A DNA stretch of 34,987 nt from CAYTRP01 sp964625145 (lineage in GTDB: Bacteria; Sumerlaeota; Sumerlaeia; SLMS01; JAHLLQ01). Both the position numbers and the translations under genes were made by a program. Below, one piece after another: positions 7,725 to 15,298 of the stretch (the stretch's first letter is position 1; each line of letters begins with the position of its first letter). The stretch spans positions 1 to 34,987 of the forward strand of contig CAZVAQ010000022.1 in assembly GCA_964625145.1 (NCBI GenBank), written 5' to 3'. The notes beneath the pieces were generated by a model that did no database searches, had not been told where the DNA came from, and saw only the letters and a program-made list of their open reading frames with translations.

Positions 7725-10346
7725 CTATAGGCCTGGCGGCGGCTTTGGAGGATCTCCGCGCTTGCCGCCCTCGATCCATGCGCGCCGCGCCTCGAAGTAT
7801 TGGTGCTTCAAGTCCAACTTGGACACCGGCACATTGGCCGATGGAATTTCCTCCTCGGGTGGGCGTTCTTCCTGACGGCCGTGGGGTATGTACTCCACCT
7901 CCGAACTTCCACGCTTTCCGCCGCCCTCCAGCACTTCCTTCAGCCGCGCGCGCAGTTCCGCCGAATCCGTCAGCTTTGCAAACTCCACGATGCGTTGTCG
8001 CACCTCGGGGCGCTTGGGACCAAGCTCCTTCAGGACACTCAGTGCGGTCAATCGGACCTCGCCGTCCTTGTGCTCCAGCCGCTTGAGCGTCTCGTCGAGC
8101 ACCTGTTCGATTTGATAGGTGGGCTGGTCGGCCGAGCCAAACTCCGCCGCCGCTGCAATGGCCGCAGAGCGAACGATGGGATCCTTGTCGGAGAGACACT
8201 TGAGCACCGCATCGAGCGCCTCGACGGGAGTAAGCTGCGCCAGGCGATTGAGGGCGGTCACCTTCGCCTGGGTGCGCTTGGCCGAACCGCTGAACAAATA
8301 GCTGGAGTTGAGTGCCTTGATCAACTGACGGACTTCGTCCGGATCCAGCTCCACGATGGTGTGCGCGTGGCCGGGAAGACCCAGTATCTTGCTGTCGCGC
8401 AGATGGGAGTCTTCCTCCTTCTCGACATTGGCGAGATGGCGCGAGCTGACGCCGACGAACTTGGCCAGCGTCGCCAGTGTCTCCTCGCCGGGCGAGGCAA
8501 CGCGGCCGCTGCGGATGCGTTCCAGGATGTCGCGAAGGACCTTCTCCGCATGGCTGCCGCCCACCGTCCCCAGCGCGTGAACCAGCGGCGCGGCGATCAA
8601 GTCGGGGGTGAGCTCCTTGCGGGTCTGATCCGCCGCGTCCCAGTAGGTTTCCTTCTCGTAGTTGCTCCGGCGCGATTCGTCCATCAGCAGCGCGTTGAGG
8701 AGCATCTTCTCAAGGACCGGGACGACGCGCTCCCCGCCGAGTTGCTCCAGCACCTCCGCGGCGCCGATCATGCCGCCGTTGACGGTCATGCTGCGCTTCT
8801 CGATTTCGCGAAGGACGACGTCGGGGTCCGCCTTCCCCACACGTCGCAGAGCGGCCACGATGGGCGTGCGCGAACCGAGGATGGATGCCTGGCGCTCCGG
8901 CCCCGTGTGCATGGCCGTGGATTGATCCTGCAGGAAGAGACCGGCCACCAGACCGCGGATGGCCCATTCGCGATGCTTCGGGTGCAACGATTCGGGCTTG
9001 GCGCCGACAATTTCGGTCACGGCCGCCAGCACCAACGCGGAATTCGATTCCGGCACCGCCTCCACCGTGCGCGTGACGATGATCTGGCGCAGGTCCTCCG
9101 AGGTGCGCTGTGACCGAAGGATGCGCCCGAGGGCCTCCATGATGCGGCGGGCTTCAGCAACGGTCTGCGGCTCGATGACCTTGGCGGAGAGCTTCTCCTT
9201 GAGTTCCTCCAGCAGCAGCGAGGCCGCGTCCGGCGAGGCCAGGTTGCCCAGCGCGGTGGCCAGCACCGGGTGAAGCGGCCGCATCTCGCGCTGGCGCCAC
9301 AGCTCCAGGAAGAAGGGCTCGTAGGTCTCCGTGCGGAACTCCCCCATCAACTCGATGATCTGGGCGCCGTAGAATCCGTCGAGCTCATTGCGCGCCCAAT
9401 CGCGATAGGCCCTGGTGACCGCTTCGTTCTTTCCGATGTCCATGAAGGTGCGGGCGACGGCCAGCTTTGCGCGCACGCCGAGGCTGCCGTGACTGCGGGT
9501 TTCCACGCCGGAGCTGCGCGCGGTCAGGCTGACGGCGCGGGGCGCGAAGTCCACCAGCAGCAGCGTGGCATCGTTGAAAAGGTCCGCATCGCCGGTTGAT
9601 AGCGGCACGCGGAGGACGCTGCGAAAGAGGTCGCCGGCCGTGCGCAGGTCGTTCTCGTCCGGTTCGCCCAACTTGTTCTTGTCGGGCAGTTGGTTCATGA
9701 TCTCGACCTGGGAGGCCTTCAGCACGACGACCCATTGGTTCTCGATGTTGGCCAGATTGGCGGCCATCATGTCGCGCTGGCGATCCTCGCGGGCCTTCTT
9801 CATTTCGGCGATCATGGCCGAGTTGAGGCCAAGCCGCTCCGGGGCGCGCCCAGCGAGGCTGATGAGTTGCTCGCCTTCGCGGGGGTGGTTGACACAGGTG
9901 GCAATGACCTGGCCGATGTACTGGGCGCGCTGGATCTGGCTGTCGACGTCCGAACCGGCGGCACGCACCAGTTTCTCGATGCGCTGGAGCGAAGCTTCCA
10001 TGTGCTTCTGGCGCAGGAGGTCGCGCAGCTCGCGGGCCAGGCGCTCCTCGCGCACCTTCTGCATGCGCTCGGTCCATTCGTTGGTCATGCGGATCAGGCG
10101 ATTGAGGGCCTTGGTGACGGTGTCGGCGATTTCCTCCGGCAATGCGTCGGCGGCCTGAAGGGCGAATTCATGGACCGGTTCCGTGACGAAGTCGCGATAG
10201 ATGGCGGCGGCACACTTGGCGATCTCGATGGCGGTCTCGCGGGGGCCCAAGTCGGATTCCTCGGCCCACTGGCCTGCGTAGAGCAGGGCCGTGCGGGCGT
10301 CCCCCCGGCGAAGAAACAGGTCCACCTGACTCTGGTGATCCACCAT
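7725..10346 (-). CDS. Large alpha-helical HEAT-repeat protein, function unknown
   Basis: 873 residues without a signal peptide or membrane segment, so probably cytoplasmic. The sequence is helical throughout. An N-terminal charged region includes a likely coiled coil near 95-125 (MQKVREERLARELRDLLRQK). The middle is built of loose helical pairs. Clear HEAT-type repeats occupy roughly 692-806, for example VTALNRLAQLTPVEALDAVL and DKDPIVRSAAIAAAAEFGS and KDGEVRLTALSVLKELG. The C-terminus is a proline- and charge-rich tail ending PPKPPPGL. HEAT arrays are protein-binding scaffolds. No catalytic motif is visible and no neighbour points to a pathway. The upstream region is shared with the divergent methyltransferase gene. 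The start at 10346 has GGAG about 14 bases upstream, which is weak. Confidence 0.8.
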   Translation of the reverse strand: MVDHQSQVDLFLRRGDARTALLYAGQWAEESDLGPRETAIEIAKCAAAIYRDFVTEPVHEFALQAADALPEEIADTVTKALNRLIRMTNEWTERMQKVREERLARELRDLLRQKHMEASLQRIEKLVRAAGSDVDSQIQRAQYIGQVIATCVNHPREGEQLISLAGRAPERLGLNSAMIAEMKKAREDRQRDMMAANLANIENQWVVVLKASQVEIMNQLPDKNKLGEPDENDLRTAGDLFRSVLRVPLSTGDADLFNDATLLLVDFAPRAVSLTARSSGVETRSHGSLGVRAKLAVARTFMDIGKNEAVTRAYRDWARNELDGFYGAQIIELMGEFRTETYEPFFLELWRQREMRPLHPVLATALGNLASPDAASLLLEELKEKLSAKVIEPQTVAEARRIMEALGRILRSQRTSEDLRQIIVTRTVEAVPESNSALVLAAVTEIVGAKPESLHPKHREWAIRGLVAGLFLQDQSTAMHTGPERQASILGSRTPIVAALRRVGKADPDVVLREIEKRSMTVNGGMIGAAEVLEQLGGERVVPVLEKMLLNALLMDESRRSNYEKETYWDAADQTRKELTPDLIAAPLVHALGTVGGSHAEKVLRDILERIRSGRVASPGEETLATLAKFVGVSSRHLANVEKEEDSHLRDSKILGLPGHAHTIVELDPDEVRQLIKALNSSYLFSGSAKRTQAKVTALNRLAQLTPVEALDAVLKCLSDKDPIVRSAAIAAAAEFGSADQPTYQIEQVLDETLKRLEHKDGEVRLTALSVLKELGPKRPEVRQRIVEFAKLTDSAELRARLKEVLEGGGKRGSSEVEYIPHGRQEERPPEEEIPSANVPVSKLDLKHQYFEARRAWIEGGKRGDPPKPPPGL

Positions 10347-10515
10347 CCTGGCGAGGCTCCGTGGGAGTTTCCGGTTCCGGCAAATGCGGCAACGTGACAG
10401 TTATCAGTGCGGGAGCTTGCCCGCCCCCGCTGCGTGTCGCAATCGGCAACTTTGCCCGCCCCACCCCATCCCCTTCCCCATTGCCCGCCGCAAAGGCCTG
10501 CGCCCGGATCCATCC

Positions 10516-11352
10516 ATGAGCACGCCACCGCCATCGAACCCCTATCGCAGGGGAGGCGCCAACGCCCGGCGCCTGTTCGGAAGCGAACCCCGCAAGGCCG
10601 CCCGGTATTACCGGGCCTATGTGCGTTTTGTGATGGAGCATGCACCGGCCGGAGGCCGAATACTGGATTTGGGGTGTGGCGGTGGATGGTCGAGCGCCCT
10701 GCTGGCGCAGAAGGGATCTCAGGTCGTGGGGCTTGACGTGGATCCCGGTGGGTTCGAGCCGCCACGCACGGAGCGTCTCCAATTCGCCGCAGCTTCCGCG
10801 CTGGCGATTCCCTTCCCCGATGCCTGCTTTGATGTGGTGACCTCCTATCAAATGCTCGAACATATCAACGATCCAGCTACCGCATTGAACGAGATGGCAA
10901 GGGTGACAAGGCCCGGCGGTGTGCTGATCGTGGCGGGGCCAAATCTGCTGAGTCCCCTCAACTCGCTTCGCCAGATCGCCGTGGGTTGCTGGCGCAATCG
11001 GCCGGTGCGCGCGATTCTGTTCCGCAGGCCGGAGGATCCGCGGCTCCCCTTTGGCCACACGCTGCCCGAAGCGTTGGTGGCTATGGTTCGCAATGCCGGA
11101 TTGTTGGCGGCAAAGTCCACCTTTGCCGGGGGGCAGTTCACACATCGAGAGCCGGACATGCGCCCGCCGTCGCGTGGCGACAAGGACGCGTGCACGCTGC
11201 TGAACCCGCTCGACGTGGCGGCTTTCCTGCGGCGGCGGGGCTGGCAGATCCTTTCCCTGGCGCCGGGAGGCCGCCCGCAGTGGTCCTCCGCGCTGGCGGG
11301 TGGGACCTGGGTGGCGGCCCGGAAGACATCGGGGAAGCAGCGGCGCGCCTAG
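10516..11352 (+). CDS. Class I SAM-dependent methyltransferase
   Basis: About 278 residues from the ATG at 10516. The Rossmann core has motif I ILDLGCGGGWSSALLAQ (about 46-62), the acidic end of strand 2 in VVGLDVDP, motif II DACFDVVTSYQMLEHIND and motif III ARVTRPGGVLIVAGPN. This is a Methyltransf_11-type small-molecule or lipid methyltransferase; the substrate is not readable. The open frame extends to 10384, but the extra residues are proline- and cysteine-rich and lack family similarity, so the ATG is preferred. No clear Shine-Dalgarno site is seen; the leader is C-rich. The next gene, a DprE1-like oxidase, begins 65 bases later on the same strand and is likely co-transcribed. Confidence 0.9.
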   Translation: MSTPPPSNPYRRGGANARRLFGSEPRKAARYYRAYVRFVMEHAPAGGRILDLGCGGGWSSALLAQKGSQVVGLDVDPGGFEPPRTERLQFAAASALAIPFPDACFDVVTSYQMLEHINDPATALNEMARVTRPGGVLIVAGPNLLSPLNSLRQIAVGCWRNRPVRAILFRRPEDPRLPFGHTLPEALVAMVRNAGLLAAKSTFAGGQFTHREPDMRPPSRGDKDACTLLNPLDVAAFLRRRGWQILSLAPGGRPQWSSALAGGTWVAARKTSGKQRRA

Positions 11353-11417
11353 CTCCACCTTGACCACTTCGGGTGCCCGGGAGGTGAATTCGGGTCCCGC
11401 CACAACGGGCCTCTTTC

Positions 11418-12896
11418 ATGAAATCATCCACGAAAACACCACCTTCCCTGTCTGTAAGAAACCTCGCCCGGGTGGAGGGTTGGGGGATGGCCGTGGGTGG
11501 CTTGGCGCACGTGCTGAAGCCGCGCGATGCCGGGGAGCTGGCGGCAGTGTTCGAGCTGGCGCGGCGGACGGAGCGCTCCGTCGCTCCGCGCGGCGCCGGG
11601 TGCAGCTACGGCGATGCGGCGACCAATACCGGCGGCATTGTGCTCGATCTGAACGGGATGAATCGCATCCTGTCGTGGAATCCGGAATCGGGGATCATCG
11701 AGTGCGAACCGGGTGTGACGATCGAGCAGGTCTGGAAGCGGGTGTTGCCCGATGGATGGTGGCCGCCGGTTGTCTCTGGCACCATGTTCACGACCATCGG
11801 CGGATGCGCCGCCATGAACGTGCACGGGAAGAACAATTGGCGTGTCGGTCCGTTTGGCGATCATGTGCTGGACTTTGACCTGATGCTACCAAGCGGGGAG
11901 GTGTTGACGTGCAGCCGCTCGCGCAACGCCGACCTGTTCCATGCAGCCATCGGTGGATTCGGCATGCTGGGAATCATGACGCGAGTGCGTCTGGAGATGA
12001 AGCGAATCCATTCCGGCCAGTTGTGGGTGGAGGCATTCCTGACGCCCGACATCGGCAGCATGATTGATGACTTTGAGGAACACGCGGACGAGTCGGACTA
12101 CCTGGTGGGTTGGCTGGATGCCTTGTGCGCTGACCATGGCCTGGGGCGCGGCATCATTCATCGCGCGACCTATCGTCCGGAAGGTGAAGATCCCGATCCG
12201 CGCTCGACGCTGACAATCGCGGCGCAGCAACTCCCCGACAAGATCCTGGGCGTGTTCCCAAAGTCGATGGTGTGGTGGCCGCTCAGCTTCTTCGTCAACA
12301 AGCCGGGCATGCGGCTGATCAATGCGCTGAAGATCCATTCGGCCCACACGCTGGGGACATGCGGGCAGCGATACCTGCAGAGCCACGCGGCCTTTGCGTT
12401 CCTGTTGGACTTTGTGCCGAACTGGAAGCGCGCCTACCGGCCCGGCGGGTTGATCCAATACCAAAGCTTCATCCCGCGGGAGATCGCTGCCGAAGCGTTC
12501 ATGGAGATCCTCCACCGCACGCGGCGCGCGAAGCTGCCGCCATACCTGTGCGTGTTCAAGAAGCACCGCCCCGATGGGTTCCTGATCAGCCACGGTCTGG
12601 ATGGGTATTCGCTGGCGATGGATTTCCGCGTGACGGAGCGAAATCGCCAACGCCTGTGGCAGATGTGCGAGGAGCTGGACGAGGTGGTGCTGGCGGCGGG
12701 AGGGCGGTTCTATTTCGCCAAGGACGCGACCCTGCGCGCGGACCGGGTTCCGCAGTTCCTGGGCGAGGACACCGTGGCAGAGTTCGGTCGGCTGAAGGCA
12801 CGGTGCGACCCGGAGGGTTTGTTGCAGTCCGACCTGGCGCGGAGGCTGTTCGCGCCCGAGCGCGCCCGCATCGTGGATCTGGCGCGAGCGGTGTGA
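11418..12896 (+). CDS. FAD-linked oxidase of the DprE1 / VAO type
   Basis: 492 residues. The FAD-binding PCMH domain shows PRGAGCSYGDAATNTGG (about 54-70), ECEPGVTIEQVW, and GTMFTTIGGCAAMNVHGKNNWRVGPFGDHV. The last stretch closely resembles the DIHGKNHHSAGSFGNHV region of mycobacterial DprE1. The C-terminus GGRFYFAKDATLRADRVPQ and CDPEGLLQSDLARRLF also parallels DprE1, with Lys435 at the place of its flavin-site lysine (K418). DprE1 oxidises decaprenylphosphoryl-ribose as the first half of an epimerisation to arabinose, with the reductase DprE2. No DprE2-like gene is adjacent; a methyltransferase precedes it instead. The family is firm, the substrate is inference. No good ribosome site precedes the ATG. 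Confidence 0.85.
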   Translation: MKSSTKTPPSLSVRNLARVEGWGMAVGGLAHVLKPRDAGELAAVFELARRTERSVAPRGAGCSYGDAATNTGGIVLDLNGMNRILSWNPESGIIECEPGVTIEQVWKRVLPDGWWPPVVSGTMFTTIGGCAAMNVHGKNNWRVGPFGDHVLDFDLMLPSGEVLTCSRSRNADLFHAAIGGFGMLGIMTRVRLEMKRIHSGQLWVEAFLTPDIGSMIDDFEEHADESDYLVGWLDALCADHGLGRGIIHRATYRPEGEDPDPRSTLTIAAQQLPDKILGVFPKSMVWWPLSFFVNKPGMRLINALKIHSAHTLGTCGQRYLQSHAAFAFLLDFVPNWKRAYRPGGLIQYQSFIPREIAAEAFMEILHRTRRAKLPPYLCVFKKHRPDGFLISHGLDGYSLAMDFRVTERNRQRLWQMCEELDEVVLAAGGRFYFAKDATLRADRVPQFLGEDTVAEFGRLKARCDPEGLLQSDLARRLFAPERARIVDLARAV

Positions 12897-12959
12897 GTGG
12901 ACAAGGGTGGGACAGGGGAGGCGAAGGAAAAGAGAGAGAAGAGAGAAGGCGCGGCGGGC

Positions 12960-13523
12960 TTACTTCGTCTTTCGTGTCCACAGGCCGGTGACGTGGTCCG
13001 TGTCGGGCCGCGATGTGCCCAGGTCCAACATGACGTCGTGGCCGGGGGTGAGTTCACGCGTTTCCGTGCGCATCAGGTTGCTGCACAGCTCGTTGAAGTC
13101 ATCGAACAGGCGCCAGCAGCGCTGGAGCGCGAACGTGCCGGAAGTACGCGGACCGGTGTTGCGCAGGATGTAATAGATCGCGCCGTGGTCGTTTGGCGAG
13201 AGGCACAGCGCGAGCGGGTTGTTGAGCTTGGTGTCCGCGATCACGAGCAGCTCTTGGGGGTTGGGGACTTCGTCGCCCAGCTCGCCGGGGACGAGGGCGA
13301 ACGGATCGCCCTCCGCACGAATGCCGCGCAGGCGGGTCACGCGATCCTGAATCTCAAGGAAGGGGATGACAAGCGGCGCTCCCCGCGGCACACCGCCGTT
13401 GAATCGCTTGAGGAACTCCTCGTACGAGTCGGGCAGAGGTGCGGGCAGCGCCTTGCGCAGCCGGTTGAGCTGAAGGAAGTTTGGCGCGACTCCCGGCTCA
13501 GTGATGACCCAGGGTTTGAACAT
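12960..13523 (-). CDS. SMI1/KNR4 (SUKH) family protein
   Basis: 187 residues. The N-terminal region has the SUKH signature around LPAPLPDSYEEFLKRFNGGVP (residues 27-47), followed by a predicted beta-rich segment including LVIADTKLNNPLALCLSP and GAIYYI, which suits the SUKH fold. SUKH proteins are common immunity proteins against contact-dependent and polymorphic toxins, but solitary members with other roles also exist. It lies 42 bases downstream of argG on the same strand, with AGAGAGGCAGG before the ATG, and no toxin gene is adjacent. The Rhs fragment at the left edge is over 12 kb away, so a direct pairing is not supported. Confidence 0.8.
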   Translation of the reverse strand: MFKPWVITEPGVAPNFLQLNRLRKALPAPLPDSYEEFLKRFNGGVPRGAPLVIPFLEIQDRVTRLRGIRAEGDPFALVPGELGDEVPNPQELLVIADTKLNNPLALCLSPNDHGAIYYILRNTGPRTSGTFALQRCWRLFDDFNELCSNLMRTETRELTPGHDVMLDLGTSRPDTDHVTGLWTRKTK

Positions 13524-13565
13524 CAGGACGAACCTGCCTCTCTTCCCCCGTCATGATAAGGATGT

Positions 13566-14945
13566 TCAACGCTTCCTGGTGCGCGAACCTCCGGACTTCT
13601 TCGAGGCATTCTGCAGCACGCGGTGGCGAACCACAAGCGGCATTCCTGTCAAGGCGAGGAATCCTTCCGCCTTGGTGTGATCGAAGCGATCGCCCGCGTC
13701 GTAGGTCGCCAGTGACTTGTCGTACAGCGAGTACGGCGAGCGGCGCGCGATGGGGCGGAAGCCGCCCTTGTACAGGCGCAGCTTCACGTCGCCGGTCACG
13801 TGCGTCTGCGTTTCCTTGATGAAGGATTGCAGCGCCACGCGCAGCGGGCTGAACCACATGCCGTCGTAGATGATGTGCGTGAAGCGGGTGCAGACGATCT
13901 CCTTGAACTTGGTCAGCTCGCGATCGTGCACGAGGGACTCCAGCTCGCGATGCGCCGCCATCAGCAGCAGCGCCGCGGGGCCTTCGTACACTTCGCGCGA
14001 CTTGATGCCGACCAGGCGGTTCTCCACCATGTCGATGCGGCCGACGCCGTGGCGGTTGCCGATCTCGGCGAGCTTCTCGATGATCTGCAGCGGCTTCATC
14101 GCCTTGCCGTTGATGGCGGTGGGGATGCCGGCCTCGAAGGAGACGACCACGTCCTCGGGCTTGTTGGGGGCCTTCTCCGGGTTCGTCGTGTCCTGGTAGG
14201 CATCCTCGGGCGCCTCGGTCCACGGGTCCTCCAGCTCGCCGCACTCGGTCGCGAGGCCGTAGAGGTTCTTGTCGATGGAGTAGGGCTTGCTGCGCTTGAT
14301 GGGCAGGTGGATGCCGCGGGCTTCGGCGTACTCGAACTCGTCGTCGCGCGACTTCATCTCCCACTCGCGCAGTGGCGCGATGATGCGCAGGTCCGGCGCG
14401 AGGGACATGAAGGTGAACTCAAAACGGGCCTGGTCGTTCCCCTTGCCGGTGCAGCCGTGGGCGACGGCGTCGGCGCCTTCGTCGAGCGCGACCTGGACCT
14501 GGTGCTGGGCGATGAGCGGGCGGCCCAGCGACGTGTGCATGTGGTAGCGCCCTTCATAGAGCGCGTGGGCCTGGATGGCCGGGATGATGTAGTCGTTGAC
14601 GAACTCCTCGCGCAGGTCCTTGACGATGCACTTGGAGGCACCGGTGGCCTTGGCCTTGGCCTTCAGCGAGGCGATGTCGCCCCCCTGGCCCAGATCGGCG
14701 GCATAGGCGACGACTTCGCAGCCGTAGTTCTCGCGCAGCCACGGAATCATCACGGATGTGTCCAGTCCGCCACTGTAGGCGACGACGACCTTCTTCACGC
14801 CGCGACGCGCGGGAGGCAGATCCTCTTGTTTCGGGATGGTCAGGCGCAGCGTGCTGCTCTTGCCGCCGGGTTCATAGGTGGCCTTCTTGCCCGCCGGGGC
14901 CTTGGTGGACTTCTTCGCTGCTGTCTTCGGGGATTTCTTTGCCAT
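13566..14945 (-). CDS. argG: Argininosuccinate synthase with basic N-terminal extension
   Basis: 459 residues; it joins citrulline and aspartate using ATP in arginine synthesis. The catalytic core begins near residue 50 with VKKVVVAYSGGLDTSV (ATP-binding PP-loop SGGLDTS at 58-64) and includes AHGCTGKGNDQARFE and YSIDKNLYG. Most ArgG proteins start right at this core. Here about 49 residues precede it, beginning MAKKSPKTAAKKSTKAPAGK, which is lysine/alanine-rich in the style of histone H1 tails, and the C-terminus adds a basic tail (KKSGGSRTRKR). The extension's ATG has a convincing ribosome site, GGCGGAAAA, seven bases upstream, so it is probably translated. The role of the tails is unknown. 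The SUKH gene follows 42 bases downstream. Confidence 0.96.
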   Translation of the reverse strand: MAKKSPKTAAKKSTKAPAGKKATYEPGGKSSTLRLTIPKQEDLPPARRGVKKVVVAYSGGLDTSVMIPWLRENYGCEVVAYAADLGQGGDIASLKAKAKATGASKCIVKDLREEFVNDYIIPAIQAHALYEGRYHMHTSLGRPLIAQHQVQVALDEGADAVAHGCTGKGNDQARFEFTFMSLAPDLRIIAPLREWEMKSRDDEFEYAEARGIHLPIKRSKPYSIDKNLYGLATECGELEDPWTEAPEDAYQDTTNPEKAPNKPEDVVVSFEAGIPTAINGKAMKPLQIIEKLAEIGNRHGVGRIDMVENRLVGIKSREVYEGPAALLLMAAHRELESLVHDRELTKFKEIVCTRFTHIIYDGMWFSPLRVALQSFIKETQTHVTGDVKLRLYKGGFRPIARRSPYSLYDKSLATYDAGDRFDHTKAEGFLALTGMPLVVRHRVLQNASKKSGGSRTRKR

Positions 14946-15034
14946 GTCTTTTCCGCCGTCCGAAATAAAGGTGGCCGGACTCTGGGCATGGCGCCGCGCG
15001 GATCAAGGGCAATCGGGGCGCGAGGCGCCGTCGA

Positions 15035-15244
15035 GGTCCCATCAAGCGCGCCGATCTAATCCGCGCCCTCCGTCGGGCCGGATTTTAGGGCCCATTCACC
15101 GGTGGAAAGCATCAAGTGATGCTCCGAGGAAATCAACGCCTCACCATACCCAACCCCCACGGCAAAGGCGAGATTGGCCGGCAACTACTCGCCATGATTC
15201 TCGAGCAGGCAGGGATCACCAGAAACGAGTGGGAGGATCTCTGA
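15035..15244 (+). pseudogene. HicA-family mRNA interferase remnant
   Basis: In one frame the sequence reads PIKRADLIRALRRAGF, then a TAG stop, then GPFTGGKHQVMLRGNQ, RLTIPNPHGKGEIG, RQLLAMILEQAGITRNEWED and a TGA at 15242. This matches the HicA toxin from its first helix to its C-terminus, including the catalytic-site GGKH region. HicA relatives have GFEGPF at this place, so the stop at 15086-15088 is most simply a GAG-to-TAG mutation. No ATG, GTG or TTG precedes PIKR in frame; the codon before Pro is GGT. Both defects indicate a dead gene. No HicB antitoxin is seen on either side. An internal ATG (15119) could only make the last 42 residues. Confidence 0.75.
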
Positions 15245-15274
15245 TGGGGCCTGCTAAAGTCCCATCCTTCCCCT

Positions 15275-15298
15275 TTCACTCTTCACTCTTCACCCTTC
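15275..15298 (+). repeat. TTCACTC heptamer repeat at the 3' end of tolB
   Basis: Two TTCACTC units (15275-15288), one TTCACCC (15289-15295) and a degenerate end that runs into the tolB stop codon at 15299-15301. Same motif and same variant as the tract at 2907. Relative to tolB it reads as purine-rich GAGTGAA repeats just past the stop. Confidence 0.9.

Noticed and set aside
7800..9113. 437-codon plus-strand frame opposite the HEAT gene
   Set aside because: Shadow of the helical protein; His/Gln/Arg-rich composition with no motif.
10409..10424. GCGGG/CCCGC hairpin between the HEAT and methyltransferase genes
   Set aside because: Only five base pairs in very G/C-rich DNA; expected by chance.
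14946..15034. HicB antitoxin remnant upstream of the hicA fossil
   Set aside because: No frame shows HicB-like sequence.
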